The notes below the pieces were generated by a model. The model made no database searches and was not told where the DNA came from. It was given only the letters and a program-made list of their open reading frames with translations. Below, in pieces: positions 8,059 through 16,813 of a stretch of 32,230 nt of DNA. The DNA comes from Paracoccaceae bacterium (GTDB taxonomy: Bacteria > Pseudomonadota > Alphaproteobacteria > Rhodobacterales > Rhodobacteraceae). Within the stretch, counting starts at the first letter, position 1, and each line of letters opens with the position of its first letter. Location of the stretch: NCBI GenBank assembly GCA_029265455.1, contig JAJUJF010000015.1, forward strand, positions 1 through 32,230. Reading direction: 5' to 3'. The position numbers and the translations under genes are program-made.

Positions 8059-8886
8059 ATGGATCTCCTGTCGTCGGAATTTCTCCTCGTCGCCCTCCTG
8101 CTCCTTGCCTCCGGCGCCGCGACGGGAATCCTTGCCGGCGTCTTCGGGGTCGGCGGCGGGGCGCTGATGGTGCCGGTCCTCTTCGAGGTCTTTCGCCTCC
8201 TCGCCATACCGGAAGTGACGGCGATGCCGCTCGCGGTCGGAACCTCCCTCGCGATCATCGTGCCGACCTCTATCCGCTCCTATCGCGGCCATCTCGCGCG
8301 CGGCGCGGTCGATACGGCGCTGCTCCGCGTCTGGGCGGTTCCCGTGGTCGCGGGTGTCGCGGTGGGCGCGGCGCTTGCGCGTTTCGCCCCACCGGAGGTC
8401 TTCCAGGGAGTCTTCGTCCTCGTCGCCGGACTCAATGCCATCAAGCTCATCTCGGGCAGCAAGCGGTGGAACGTGGCGGATGACCTGCCCACGGGTGTGG
8501 GCCTCAAGATATACGGCGTGGTGATCGGGCTTGCCTCTTCCCTGATGGGGATCGGCGGCGGCCAGGTCGCGAACATCATCATGACCATGCACGGCCGGCT
8601 CATCCACAATACCGTGGCGACATCCGCCGGCATCGGCGTGCTCGTCTCCATTCCCGGCGCGATCGGCTACATGCTGGCGGGTCTGGGGCAGCCATACCTT
8701 CCTGCCGATGCCATCGGCTATGTCTCCTTCCTCGGACTACTCCTCTTCGCGCCGACGACGGTGCTGACCACCGGCATCGGCGTGCGGATCGCGCACGCGC
8801 TCAGCCGCCGCCGGCTCGAGATCGCGCTTGGCGTGTTCCTCGGTCTCGTCAGCCTGCGGTTCCTCTATGCCATCCTGACCGGGTAA
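8059..8886 (+). CDS. TauE/SafE family sulfite exporter-like permease
   Basis: A 275-residue membrane protein with about eight hydrophobic segments in two similar halves. The first repeat carries AGVFGVGGGALMVPVLF and the second ASSLMGIGGGQVANIIM, the glycine-rich signature of the TauE/SafE family. Members export sulfite, sulfoacetate or other organic anions, or act with unknown anions. The ATG at 8059 has AGGGA 5 nt upstream. It follows the RNA methyltransferase after 77 bp and precedes the polyketide synthase by 63 bp on the same strand. It could be the first gene of that transcript, but nothing in the sequence proves a link. Confidence 0.9.
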   Translation: MDLLSSEFLLVALLLLASGAATGILAGVFGVGGGALMVPVLFEVFRLLAIPEVTAMPLAVGTSLAIIVPTSIRSYRGHLARGAVDTALLRVWAVPVVAGVAVGAALARFAPPEVFQGVFVLVAGLNAIKLISGSKRWNVADDLPTGVGLKIYGVVIGLASSLMGIGGGQVANIIMTMHGRLIHNTVATSAGIGVLVSIPGAIGYMLAGLGQPYLPADAIGYVSFLGLLLFAPTTVLTTGIGVRIAHALSRRRLEIALGVFLGLVSLRFLYAILTG

Positions 8887-8949
8887 CCGATGCGGGGCCG
8901 GAACCAGCCGTAGCCGCGGGCGTTTCACAGGCCAAAGGACACATATGCA

Positions 8950-10047
8950 ATGACCCTGGCCGAGGACGGCGCCGTCGCGGGCGTCTGGTTGAATGCGATC
9001 GGAACGGCGACGCCGCCGCATGATGTGCATGCGAAGTTCATAGATTACGCGCCTGCGATGCTGGCGACGGCCCGCGATCGCCGGCTTTTCGCACGCATGG
9101 TCGCCCGCTCGGGCATCGCGCACCGTTATTCCGTCCTCGAGCCGGACAGCGACAGGAGTGCGCTCGATACCGGGGGCTTCTACCGGCGCGGGTCCTTTCC
9201 GACGACAGATGCCAGAATGGCGACGTTCGAGGCGCAGGCTCTCCCGCTTGCGCTTGCCGCGGTCGGCAATCTCGGGGCGGAGGAAGGGACCAGCTGGAAG
9301 GACGGCCTCAGCCATCTGATCATCACCTGCTGCACCGGTTTCGTGGCACCGGGCCTCGATGCCGCCCTGATCGATCGTCTCGGTCTTGATTCCGCGATCG
9401 AACGCACCCTCGTCGGGTTCATGGGTTGCAACGCTGCCTTCAACGGACTGAAGCTTGCCCGCCACATTGTCCGTTCCGAACCACGGGCGCGTGTGCTCGT
9501 CCTCAGCCTCGAGTTGTGCACCCTCCATCTCCAGGAGACGGCGGGTCTCGAACAGGCGCTCTCCTTCCTCATCTTCGCCGACGGTTGTGCGGCAGCGATC
9601 ATCTCGGAAGAGCCAAGGGGATTGCGGCTCGATCGCTTCGCCTCGGTCGTGCTGCAGGAGGGAGCCGGACTCATCACGTGGCGGATCGGGGGGGCGGGCT
9701 TCGAGATGCATCTCTCGGGCGAGGTGCCGGCTGCGCTGTCCCGGAGCCTTCCGGCACATGTGGCGACGATTGCCGGCCAGCGTCCGCTGGATGAGATATC
9801 GGCCTGGGCGGTCCATCCCGGCGGCCGCTCGGTTCTCGATGCGGTGGAGGCCTCGCTGGAGCTCGGTGAAGATGCGCTTGCGCCGTCGCGCGCGGTACTG
9901 CGCGATTTCGGCAACATGTCGTCTGCCACGGTCCTTTTCGTTCTCGCCCGGATGCTCGCCGGCGGGCACGTCGGCCCCGGCCTCGCCTTCGGCTTCGGAC
10001 CGGGCCTCAGCATCGAGAGCATGGCCTTCCACGGGATCGCCGCGTGA
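8950..10047 (+). CDS. Type III polyketide synthase (chalcone/alkylresorcinol synthase-like)
   Basis: A 365-residue thiolase-fold enzyme. The catalytic triad is recognisable: C160 in VGFMGCNAAFNGL, H289 in WAVHPGGRSVLD, and N322 in DFGNMSSATV. Such enzymes extend an acyl-CoA starter with malonyl-CoA and cyclise the chain to resorcinols, pyrones or phloroglucinols without an acyl carrier protein. The ATG at 8950 follows AAAGGA at 8935-8940; an ATG at 8945 meets a stop at once. The gene overlaps the next by GTGA. The set PKS-methyltransferase-flavoprotein resembles the Streptomyces srsABC phenolic-lipid operon (established knowledge), so a methylated alkylresorcinol or quinone-like lipid is a reasonable guess; product and starter unit are not known. 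Confidence 0.93.
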   Translation: MTLAEDGAVAGVWLNAIGTATPPHDVHAKFIDYAPAMLATARDRRLFARMVARSGIAHRYSVLEPDSDRSALDTGGFYRRGSFPTTDARMATFEAQALPLALAAVGNLGAEEGTSWKDGLSHLIITCCTGFVAPGLDAALIDRLGLDSAIERTLVGFMGCNAAFNGLKLARHIVRSEPRARVLVLSLELCTLHLQETAGLEQALSFLIFADGCAAAIISEEPRGLRLDRFASVVLQEGAGLITWRIGGAGFEMHLSGEVPAALSRSLPAHVATIAGQRPLDEISAWAVHPGGRSVLDAVEASLELGEDALAPSRAVLRDFGNMSSATVLFVLARMLAGGHVGPGLAFGFGPGLSIESMAFHGIAA

Positions 10048-10751
10048 CCGCGCCGTTGCTTCCGGGGCGAAGTCGCGAGATCGAGCGGATGGACGTCGAG
10101 TCCGTCACCCCCGAGGACCTCGCGCGTGCGCTTTCGGATCTCGAATGGCTGACAGCGCTTGGCATGTCGCACCGGCCGGTGCTGGGCTGGCTCTCCCGGA
10201 TCAGCCGCGGCCGAAGGGAGTTCTCCGTGCTCGATGTCGGCTGTGGCGGCGGGGACATGCTGCGCCGGATTGCGCTATGGGGCGCAGCGGGCGGGATGTC
10301 GATGCGGCTCGAGGGCGTTGATCTCAATCCCCTTGCCTGCCGCACTGCGGAACGCGCTACCGATCCGGCATTGCCGATCACCTGGCGCACCGGGGACGCG
10401 ATGGCGGAAGACTCACTCTCCTCACCGGACGTCATCATCAGTTCGCATTTCGCTCATCACCTCTCGGACGCCGAACTCGTGCACTTCGTTCAGTGGATGG
10501 AGGCGTCGGCCAACATCGGGTGGTTCATCAACGACCTGCACCGCCACCGTCTGCCGGAGCGGTTCCTGCAACTGCTGGGAAAGACGGTACGGCTCCACCG
10601 CTTCGTCGTTCATGACGGACCGGTTTCGGTGCGGCGAAGTTTCGTCCGCCGGGACTGGAAGAGGATTCTGACAGCGGCGGGCATCGACCGCAGCCGGATC
10701 GAGATCCGCTGGTACATGCCCTTCCGCTGGGGTGTGGGGACGCGGCCGTGA
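10044..10751 (+). CDS. Methyltransferase of the type III PKS cluster
   Basis: A 235-residue class I SAM methyltransferase with a GTG start (10044) overlapping the PKS stop by 4 bp. Motif I is FSVLDVGCGGGDMLRRIA, the acidic second-strand end is EGVDLNPLA, and a DVIISSHFAHHLSDAE motif follows, as in proteins that methylate polyketide or quinone rings. The C-terminal part (RRSFVRRDWKRILTAAGI) is the usual end of this cluster-associated group. It probably methylates a hydroxyl or ring carbon of the polyketide product. Its stop overlaps the next gene, again as GTGA, so PKS, methyltransferase and oxidoreductase are likely made together. The acceptor is inferred from context only. Confidence 0.88.
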   Translation: MTAPLLPGRSREIERMDVESVTPEDLARALSDLEWLTALGMSHRPVLGWLSRISRGRREFSVLDVGCGGGDMLRRIALWGAAGGMSMRLEGVDLNPLACRTAERATDPALPITWRTGDAMAEDSLSSPDVIISSHFAHHLSDAELVHFVQWMEASANIGWFINDLHRHRLPERFLQLLGKTVRLHRFVVHDGPVSVRRSFVRRDWKRILTAAGIDRSRIEIRWYMPFRWGVGTRP

Positions 10752-11944
10752 CAGTGGAGCGCGCGGAGATCGCGATCATCGGCGGCGGGCCGGCAGGTGC
10801 GGCGGCGGCAGTCCGCCTTGCACATGCGGGGCGTGACGTTCTCCTCATCGAGCGCAGTCGCACGACCATGCACAAGCTCTGCGGGGAGTTCGTGAGCTGT
10901 GAGGCGCTGGCGGCGCTCGATGGCCTCGGCATCAAGCTGCCGACAGCCGGCGTCGTCCCGCTCGCGGCCATTCGCCTCACGGCGGGCAACATCGTGGCGG
11001 AGGCCCGGCTGCCCTTTCCGACCGCGGGCCTGTCACGCCGACTGCTCGACATGCTGCTCCTGCGGGAAGCCGTGCGGGCGGGTGTTCGTATCCGGCGTGG
11101 CGTGGCGGTGCGGAAGGTCGAAGCAGGGAAGGGGAGTGCAGCCATCCATCTCGCAGATGGCACGACCTTCGATGCCGCCGAGGCAATCCTTGCGACCGGC
11201 AAGCATGACATCGCGCCACGGGCGCGGGAGACGCGCTGGCCCGGCCGACGCAGCATGCTCGGGCTCAAGATGCACCTGCGGCTTTCACCGGAAGCGGCGT
11301 CGCGACTCGGCCCTGCGGTCGAGTTGCACCTCTTTCCCGGAGGCTGCGCCGGTCTCCAGCCGGTCGGGAATGGTGTCGTCAATCTCTGCATCACGCTTGA
11401 CCGGAACGAATTCGCCCGAGCCGGCCATGACTTCCGCAGCTTCCTCGACCACATTGGCAACGGCAATGCTGCCTTCAGGGCGGCCATCAACGACGCGAGC
11501 CTGCTCTGGCCCCGTCCGCTCGCCATCGCGCGGGTCCCTTATGGCCATCTCCGCGGACCGCAGGAACTTCCGGACCATCTCTGGCCTGTCGGCGATCAGG
11601 CAGCCGTGACGGCTTCCTTCACGGGCGACGGGATTGCGCTTGCCCTGGCGGGTGGCATCGCTGCCGCCGAGGAACTGCTTGCCGGTGGGTCATCTGCGTC
11701 CTATTTGCGCGCCTTCCGCTGCCGCGCCAAGCGCCAGATGCGGTGCGCGATGGCGCTGCAGCGGTTGATCGATTATCCTTCACTGCATCACCCGCTCGTT
11801 GCCCTTGCCCGGCGGCAGCCCTGGATGATCCGGAAAGCCGCGAGCCTCACCCGGCTGCCGCGAGCTGCCGGATCGGATTCCGCGACCGAACGTTGGCGGA
11901 AGCCGGAGGCTGCCGAAGCACGACCCGAACCTGGAGGCACATGA
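10748..11944 (+). CDS. FAD-dependent oxidoreductase (geranylgeranyl reductase/hydroxylase type)
   Basis: A 398-residue flavoprotein. The N-terminal Rossmann motif is AIIGGGPAGAAAAVRLA, followed by the ribose-binding acidic residue in LLIERS. The KLCGEFVSCEAL segment is typical of flavoproteins next to type III PKS genes. A second FAD motif is in DHLWPVGDQAA followed by SFTGDGIALALAGG. The start is GTG at 10748, overlapping the methyltransferase; the stop overlaps the nadE fusion as ATGA. It probably hydroxylates or oxidises the methylated polyketide (compare SrsC), or reduces an isoprenoid-like chain if it is a true geranylgeranyl-reductase relative. It has no obvious membrane segment. The last 40 residues are Arg/Pro/Glu-rich and probably disordered. 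Confidence 0.87.
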   Translation: MTVERAEIAIIGGGPAGAAAAVRLAHAGRDVLLIERSRTTMHKLCGEFVSCEALAALDGLGIKLPTAGVVPLAAIRLTAGNIVAEARLPFPTAGLSRRLLDMLLLREAVRAGVRIRRGVAVRKVEAGKGSAAIHLADGTTFDAAEAILATGKHDIAPRARETRWPGRRSMLGLKMHLRLSPEAASRLGPAVELHLFPGGCAGLQPVGNGVVNLCITLDRNEFARAGHDFRSFLDHIGNGNAAFRAAINDASLLWPRPLAIARVPYGHLRGPQELPDHLWPVGDQAAVTASFTGDGIALALAGGIAAAEELLAGGSSASYLRAFRCRAKRQMRCAMALQRLIDYPSLHHPLVALARRQPWMIRKAASLTRLPRAAGSDSATERWRKPEAAEARPEPGGT

Positions 11945-13443
11945 TGTCGCTGAAGAAGGAGATCCTCGAGCTTTCACGGCGGGCAGATACCGGCCTGTCG
12001 CCCTGGTTCGACAGCCGCCTCGACGCCCTGATCGAGCGCGGCTCCTTCCTGCCCGGGCCGGAACTCGAGCGGGTGGCGGCGAAACTCCTCGACGAACTTG
12101 TCGCGTATCGCGAGCAGGCGGGCGTCGGCACGCTGGTTCTCGGAATATCGGGCGGCGTCGACAGCGCGCTGACCGCTGCCATGTTCAAACGTGCCGGCTG
12201 GCAGGTGATCGGCTTCACGCTGCCGATCGAGCAGGACCCGGACGAAACCGAGCGCGGCATCGAGACATGCGCGGCGCTTGGCCTTGAACATCACAATCTT
12301 GATCTGACGGATCAGTACCGCGGCATGGTCGCCGCCCTGGGGGCGCTCGATCCCCGTGTCGCCGACGGGAATGACGAGGCGCATCGCACCCGCAGGGGCA
12401 ATGTCCGGGCCCGTCTCAGGATGGTGACGCTCTATGATCAGGCACATCGTTACGGCGGCATTGTCGCGAGTACCGACAACTTCTCGGAGCTTGCGGCCGG
12501 ATACTGGACCCTCCACGGCGATGTCGGCGACCTTTCTCCGGTGCAGTCGCTCCTGAAATCATGGGAAGTGCCCTGGATGGCACGCCATTTCGACGTGCCG
12601 GAGCGAATCTGGCGCGCAAAGCCCACTGATGGCCTCGGCATCAGTGCCGGCGACGAGGCCCAGATCGGCGCCAGCTATCTGGAATTCGATATCCTCCTCC
12701 TCGAGATGATCGCGGCACTGAAGCGTCGTCCGGGGCTGCGGGCGGAGGAGCTTGGCGAGGTTCTGGAACTCGGGGACGACGAACGGGCGAGGGAGGCGCT
12801 GGACGCCGTCCTGCGCCGGGTACGGTCGACATGGTACAAGCGGGTGAACCCGATCCATCTCGATCATCCGGTCGACGAGCGGTTCGCATCGCTCGACGAT
12901 CTCGACGCACGGCTCTTCCGGCCCGAGGTGCTGCGCGAGGATCAGGCGCTCACCTCCTTTTCCGGAACGATTCCCGAACTCGCCCATCGACTGGTAGAGG
13001 CACTCGACGCGCGTGGCCTGCGGCTCGTGACGGCCGAGTCCTGCACGGCGGGCATGCTCGGCGCCGCGGTCGCCGCTGCGCCCGGAAGTACGAAAGTGCT
13101 GGAAGGGAGCGTAGCGACCTACTGCTCCGGCATGAAATGTGATGTTCTCGGTGTCGATCGGGATCTCATCGAGCGCGAGACACCCTATCACCCGGATGTT
13201 GCCAGTGGCATGGCCGAAGGAGTGCTCGCGCAGGTACCCGGAGCAGATCTCGCGCTATCCATCACGGGGGTCGCGGGGCCGGGGCCGGACCAGGGCAAGC
13301 CCGCCGGTCTCGTCTATATCGGGGCAGCACTGCGGGGCAGGCCGCCAGTCGTGGAGGAACACCGCTTCGAGGGCAGGCCACAACAGGTTCTGGCCGCTAC
13401 GGTGGTGGCGGCGCTGCGCCTCGGTCTGAAGATGGCCGGCTGA
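11941..13443 (+). CDS. nadE: Fusion of NAD+ synthetase (NadE) and NMN deamidase (PncC/CinA C-terminal domain)
   Basis: A 500-residue two-domain protein. Residues 1 to about 335 are an ammonia-type NAD+ synthetase with the ATP-pyrophosphatase loop SGGVDS (70-75), VASTDNFSELAAGYWTLHGD and RAKPTDGLG. No glutaminase domain is present. Residues about 345-500 match the CinA C-terminal/PncC family: VTAESCTAGMLGAAVAA, GSVATYCSGMKCDVLGV, and SITGVAGPGPDQGKPAG. PncC converts NMN to nicotinate mononucleotide plus ammonia; NadD (elsewhere) would adenylate it, and NadE would amidate the product to NAD+. The ATG pair at 11941/11944 has GGAGG just upstream and overlaps the flavoprotein stop, joining NAD recycling to the PKS operon. 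Both active-site motifs look intact. The N-terminal CinA (COG1058) domain is absent. Confidence 0.92.
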   Translation: MMSLKKEILELSRRADTGLSPWFDSRLDALIERGSFLPGPELERVAAKLLDELVAYREQAGVGTLVLGISGGVDSALTAAMFKRAGWQVIGFTLPIEQDPDETERGIETCAALGLEHHNLDLTDQYRGMVAALGALDPRVADGNDEAHRTRRGNVRARLRMVTLYDQAHRYGGIVASTDNFSELAAGYWTLHGDVGDLSPVQSLLKSWEVPWMARHFDVPERIWRAKPTDGLGISAGDEAQIGASYLEFDILLLEMIAALKRRPGLRAEELGEVLELGDDERAREALDAVLRRVRSTWYKRVNPIHLDHPVDERFASLDDLDARLFRPEVLREDQALTSFSGTIPELAHRLVEALDARGLRLVTAESCTAGMLGAAVAAAPGSTKVLEGSVATYCSGMKCDVLGVDRDLIERETPYHPDVASGMAEGVLAQVPGADLALSITGVAGPGPDQGKPAGLVYIGAALRGRPPVVEEHRFEGRPQQVLAATVVAALRLGLKMAG

Positions 13444-13487
13444 GACAGCAGTCAGCAGCAAATGGTGGCGTCCGTCACGACAGCCGG

Positions 13488-14186
13488 CTAGGCCTTGCCA
13501 ACAGCAGCCGCGATCGCTGCGGCCTTCGCGAGGTCAAGCCGGGTCAGCGGTCCCTTCGCTCCCGGCATGAACCGCAGGCGAAAGGCAGCCAGCACCGTCT
13601 CCCACCCGCCATCTTCGGGCATCGCGTAGCCGATCCGCGCCGCTGTCTGCCGGAATGCCTCCCAATCGGGCACAGCCTCGCTTTCCGTGCAATCAGCTTC
13701 CGGCCAGATCGCGAGCCCCTGTCGCGCCAGCCGCCGCCAGTCGAATTTCGGGCCGGGATCGGCCTTCCGGCCCGGCGCCATGTCCGAATGCGCGATCACA
13801 CCTTCCGGCGCGATCTTCCAGCGCATCATGATCTGGCCGAGCAGCCCTTCCAGTGCCGCCATCTGCGGTTCCGGAAATGGCGGGAAGTCAAGGAGTGGTC
13901 CAGGGTTCGCGAGTTCGATACCGATCGAGCGGGAATTGACGTCATCGGTCCTGCCCCAGCGTCCGGCCCCCGCATGCCATGCGCGGGCCGTTTCGGGGAC
14001 CAGCCGCCAGATCCGGCCATCTTCCCCGATCAGGTAATGCGCCGAAACCTCCGCTGCCGGATCGCGGAGCCTCTCTAGCGCCGCTTCCGTGCTCATCATT
14101 GCCGTGTAGTGCAGGACAACGAGTTCCGGTCGCGCCCCTCCCCGGCGTTCACCATGGTTCGGGCTCGGGGCGTCGATCGGCGTCAC
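13488..14186 (-). CDS. N-acetylmuramoyl-L-alanine amidase (AmiD-like, Amidase_2)
   Basis: A 232-residue amidase that should cleave the bond between MurNAc and L-Ala of peptidoglycan or of muropeptides. Zinc ligands and active-site motifs of Amidase_2 are visible: LVVLHYTAM, a Glu in SIGIELANPG, AHSDMAPGRKADPGPKFDW (His and Asp ligands). The C-terminal 60 residues resemble the small helical peptidoglycan-binding domain of AmiD proteins. There is no signal peptide, so it may be cytosolic (recycling) like AmpD. The start is GTG 14184-14186, overlapping the stop of the upstream lipoprotein gene as GTGA. The two genes are therefore coupled and may work together at the envelope. Confidence 0.9.
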   Translation of the reverse strand: MTPIDAPSPNHGERRGGARPELVVLHYTAMMSTEAALERLRDPAAEVSAHYLIGEDGRIWRLVPETARAWHAGAGRWGRTDDVNSRSIGIELANPGPLLDFPPFPEPQMAALEGLLGQIMMRWKIAPEGVIAHSDMAPGRKADPGPKFDWRRLARQGLAIWPEADCTESEAVPDWEAFRQTAARIGYAMPEDGGWETVLAAFRLRFMPGAKGPLTRLDLAKAAAIAAAVGKA

Positions 14187-14827
14187 TGGGCGAGGCGGCG
14201 ATAGGGCTCCGGATCCCAGCCACAGGCGAAACCGTCACCGTCGGGATCGAGGTTCAGCGGATCGCGCTCGGGGCCACCCTCCGCGAGGAAGGCGCGCTGT
14301 GCCGCATCCGCGCTGGCATAGCGCGCGCAGCGCCCACGCGAGCGAAACGGATTGATCGAGCGCGAGTATCGCTTCTCGCCCACGGCATGGGTGGTCTGGT
14401 TGGCGAAAAGCGCGACATTCACGCCCCGCACCTCCGGCACCGTTTCCCCGGGGGTGACGATGACGAGTTGCTCGCGCGCGGCCGCAAGCTCACGCTCCGC
14501 AATCGCGGCGTCGATCCGCTGCTGCTCCAGGGTATATTCGTTGAGATTCAGGTGATCGTCATCAAGCGGCGTGCCCTCGACATTGGGCGTGACGATCGTC
14601 GGGGCTTCTGCGCTGTCCGCCGCCGGCGCCGCGAGCGCCGCCTCGATCCTGCCGGTGAAATCGCCGGAAGCCGATCCCGACCTGCCGCTCTGGGCAAAGC
14701 GAGGCTGCGCACCTGCCTGCGTGCTCGACGGAACCTCATAGAGTATCTGGTCGCGCGGCACGGAGACCGCGCCGGACGTGCAGCCGGCAATCAGCCCGCC
14801 AAGGATGCTCAACACCAAAATACGCAT
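14183..14827 (-). CDS. Lipoprotein with C-terminal excalibur-like calcium-binding domain
   Basis: A 214-residue predicted lipoprotein from the ATG at 14825-14827. Residues 1-16 form a lipoprotein signal (LSILGGLIAGC) with the lipobox Cys at position 16 or so. The middle is low-complexity with an Ala/Glu helix (EQQRIDAAIAERELAAAREQ). The C-terminus carries CARYASADAAQRAF and LDPDGDGFACGWDPEPYRR, the DxDxDGxxC motif of excalibur domains. In-frame sequence upstream of this ATG (to 14956) is Arg-rich and lacks a signal, so it was excluded. It lies 44 bp downstream of gatA and is coupled to the muramoyl amidase gene by a 4-bp overlap. Role unknown, probably envelope-related. Confidence 0.82.
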   Translation of the reverse strand: MRILVLSILGGLIAGCTSGAVSVPRDQILYEVPSSTQAGAQPRFAQSGRSGSASGDFTGRIEAALAAPAADSAEAPTIVTPNVEGTPLDDDHLNLNEYTLEQQRIDAAIAERELAAAREQLVIVTPGETVPEVRGVNVALFANQTTHAVGEKRYSRSINPFRSRGRCARYASADAAQRAFLAEGGPERDPLNLDPDGDGFACGWDPEPYRRLAQ

Positions 14828-14871
14828 GACTTTTCGCCTTCTACACGGCCAGGAGCCTTCAAAGGCCTTCC

Positions 14872-16356
14872 CTACCACCATTTCTGCGGTCGCGCATCGA
14901 ATCCTGCGGCGGTTTCGAGCACCTGCGCGGCACCGAGGAGTTGCGCCTCCTCCCATGGCCGTCCGATCAGCTGCAGCCCGAGCGGCAATCCGGCAGCGTC
15001 GCGCCCCGCGGGAACCGAAATGCCCGGAAGCCCCGCGAGGTTCACCGGGACGGTGAAGACATCATTGAGATACATCCTCACCGGATCGGTATCGGCAATC
15101 TCGCCGAGGCCGAAGGCCGCGGAGGGCGTGGCCGGCGTCAGTACCGCGTCCACTCCTTCCGCAAAGGCGTTGTCGAAATCGCGCTTGATCAGTGCCCGTA
15201 CCTTCTGGGCCCGGAGGTAATAGGCGTCATAATAGCCGGCCGAGAGAACATAGGCGCCGATCATCACCCGCCGTTTCACCTCCGGACCGAAACCTTCGGC
15301 ACGGGTCCGCTCGTACATCGCGGTGATGTCCTCGTTCGCGCCGATCCGGGCGCGACGGCCGTAGCGCACGCCATCATAGCGGGCAAGATTCGAGGAGGCT
15401 TCCGCCATCGCGATCACGTAATAGACCGGCAGCGCGTGTTTCGTATGCGGCAGGCTGATCTCGACGATCTCGGCGCCGGCGGCCTTCAGCCATTCCGCGC
15501 CCTGCGACCAGAGCGCCTCGATTTCGGCAGGCATGCCGTCGACGCGGTATTCCCTGGGGATGCCGATCCTGCGCCCCTTGAGGTCCGCGCCGAGGCCGGA
15601 TTCGAAATCCTCGACCGGGCGGTTGGCAGAGGTCGAGTCCCTGGGGTCGTATCCCGCCATCGCGCCGAGCATGATTGCGCAGTCACGCACCGTCCGCGCC
15701 ATCGGCCCCGCCTGATCGAGGGAGGAGGCAAAGGCGACGATCCCCCAGCGCGAGCAGCGGCCGTAGGTGGGTTTCATGCCGACGATGCCGGTGAAGGCGG
15801 CGGGTTGGCGGATCGAGCCGCCAGTGTCGGTTCCCGTCGCTCCCGGGCAGAGGCCGGCCGCCACAGCCGCCGCGGAGCCACCCGAGGAACCGCCAGGCGT
15901 CAGCGCGGCATCATCTCCCTGCCGGCGCCACGGGTTGATCGCGGGGCCATAGACGGAATGCTCGTTCGAACTCCCCATGGCGAATTCGTCCATGTTGAGC
16001 TTGCCGAGGCAGACGGCGCCTGAATCCCAGAGCTTCCGGGTCACCGTGCTCTCGTAGGGAGGGCGGAAGCTCTCGAGGATGCGGGATGCAGCCTGCGTCC
16101 GTACATCTTCGACGGCGAACAGGTCCTTGATCCCGAGCGGGATGCCGCAAAGCGATGGCGCCTCGCCTTCCGCGAGCCGTGCATCGGCCGCCCGTGCCAT
16201 CTCGATCGCGCGTTCCGCCGTCACCTCGACGAAGGCATTGAGCTTCGCTCCGGCCTCTATTGCGGTGAGACAGGCCTCCGTCAGCTCCACCGACGACAGT
16301 TCACGCGACCGAAGCGCATCGCGCGCCTCCGCGATCGTGAGATCCGCTTCCGTCAT
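14872..16356 (-). CDS. gatA: Asp-tRNA(Asn)/Glu-tRNA(Gln) amidotransferase subunit A
   Basis: A 494-residue glutaminase subunit of the GatCAB complex, which amidates misacylated Glu-tRNA(Gln) and often Asp-tRNA(Asn). The amidase-signature triad is present: Lys in [12 protein letters not shown], cis-Ser in [17 protein letters not shown], and Ser in [15 protein letters not shown]. The C-terminus [18 protein letters not shown] and [12 protein letters not shown] are standard. The ATG at 16354-16356 overlaps the gatC stop (ATGA). gatB is not in the window, which is common in alphaproteobacteria. The length matches the family. Confidence 0.97.
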   Translation of the reverse strand: MTEADLTIAEARDALRSRELSSVELTEACLTAIEAGAKLNAFVEVTAERAIEMARAADARLAEGEAPSLCGIPLGIKDLFAVEDVRTQAASRILESFRPPYESTVTRKLWDSGAVCLGKLNMDEFAMGSSNEHSVYGPAINPWRRQGDDAALTPGGSSGGSAAAVAAGLCPGATGTDTGGSIRQPAAFTGIVGMKPTYGRCSRWGIVAFASSLDQAGPMARTVRDCAIMLGAMAGYDPRDSTSANRPVEDFESGLGADLKGRRIGIPREYRVDGMPAEIEALWSQGAEWLKAAGAEIVEISLPHTKHALPVYYVIAMAEASSNLARYDGVRYGRRARIGANEDITAMYERTRAEGFGPEVKRRVMIGAYVLSAGYYDAYYLRAQKVRALIKRDFDNAFAEGVDAVLTPATPSAAFGLGEIADTDPVRMYLNDVFTVPVNLAGLPGISVPAGRDAAGLPLGLQLIGRPWEEAQLLGAAQVLETAAGFDARPQKWW

Positions 16357-16640
16357 TCCACCACCTTCGGCACCGCGAAGAAACCGTCGACCGTCTCCGG
16401 CGCATTGGCGAGAATGTCCTCGCGCCTTCCGCCGTCATTCACCACGTCCTCGCGCCAGTGCGCGGCCATCGGCGTCACCGAGAACATCGGTTCCACGCCC
16501 TCGACATCGACCGTGGCGAGCTGGTCCATCAGGTCGATGATCGTCGAGAGTTCGCGCGCCACATCGTCGAGGTCGTTCTCGCCGACCTCGATCCGTGCGA
16601 GATGGGCGACCCTCCGTGCGGTGTCCCTGTCGATCGCCAT
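16353..16640 (-). CDS. gatC: Asp-tRNA(Asn)/Glu-tRNA(Gln) amidotransferase subunit C
   Basis: A 95-residue GatC. The start is ATG 16638-16640 with GGGAGG 4 nt upstream; the longer frame to 16739 is rejected because [19 protein letters not shown] is the normal GatC N-terminus. The family pattern continues with [19 protein letters not shown] and VEPMFSV, ending [23 protein letters not shown]. GatC wraps round GatA and GatB and stabilises the complex. It is the first gene of a gatC-gatA unit, with the lipoprotein and muramoyl amidase downstream on the same strand. Confidence 0.96.
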   Translation of the reverse strand: MAIDRDTARRVAHLARIEVGENDLDDVARELSTIIDLMDQLATVDVEGVEPMFSVTPMAAHWREDVVNDGGRREDILANAPETVDGFFAVPKVVE

Positions 16641-16813
16641 TCTGCCTCCCGTCGCATTCCGGTCGGGCTTTACCGGCCGGCCGGCCCACGTGCAAGTCAC
16701 GCGCGAGAGTGGAGCGTTGCGAGGAGTAAACCGGTACACGCAATTCCTGCGCCCCGTTGACCTCCTGCCTCCCCTCTCCGATCCTCCCTCCGATGCAACC
16801 CGGGAGAAGCGAC

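Noticed and set aside
8737..10032. A 431-codon minus-strand open frame opposite the polyketide synthase
   Set aside because: It is Arg/Glu-rich with no recognisable domain and lies wholly antisense to a gene with a clear catalytic triad; GC-rich DNA makes such frames common.
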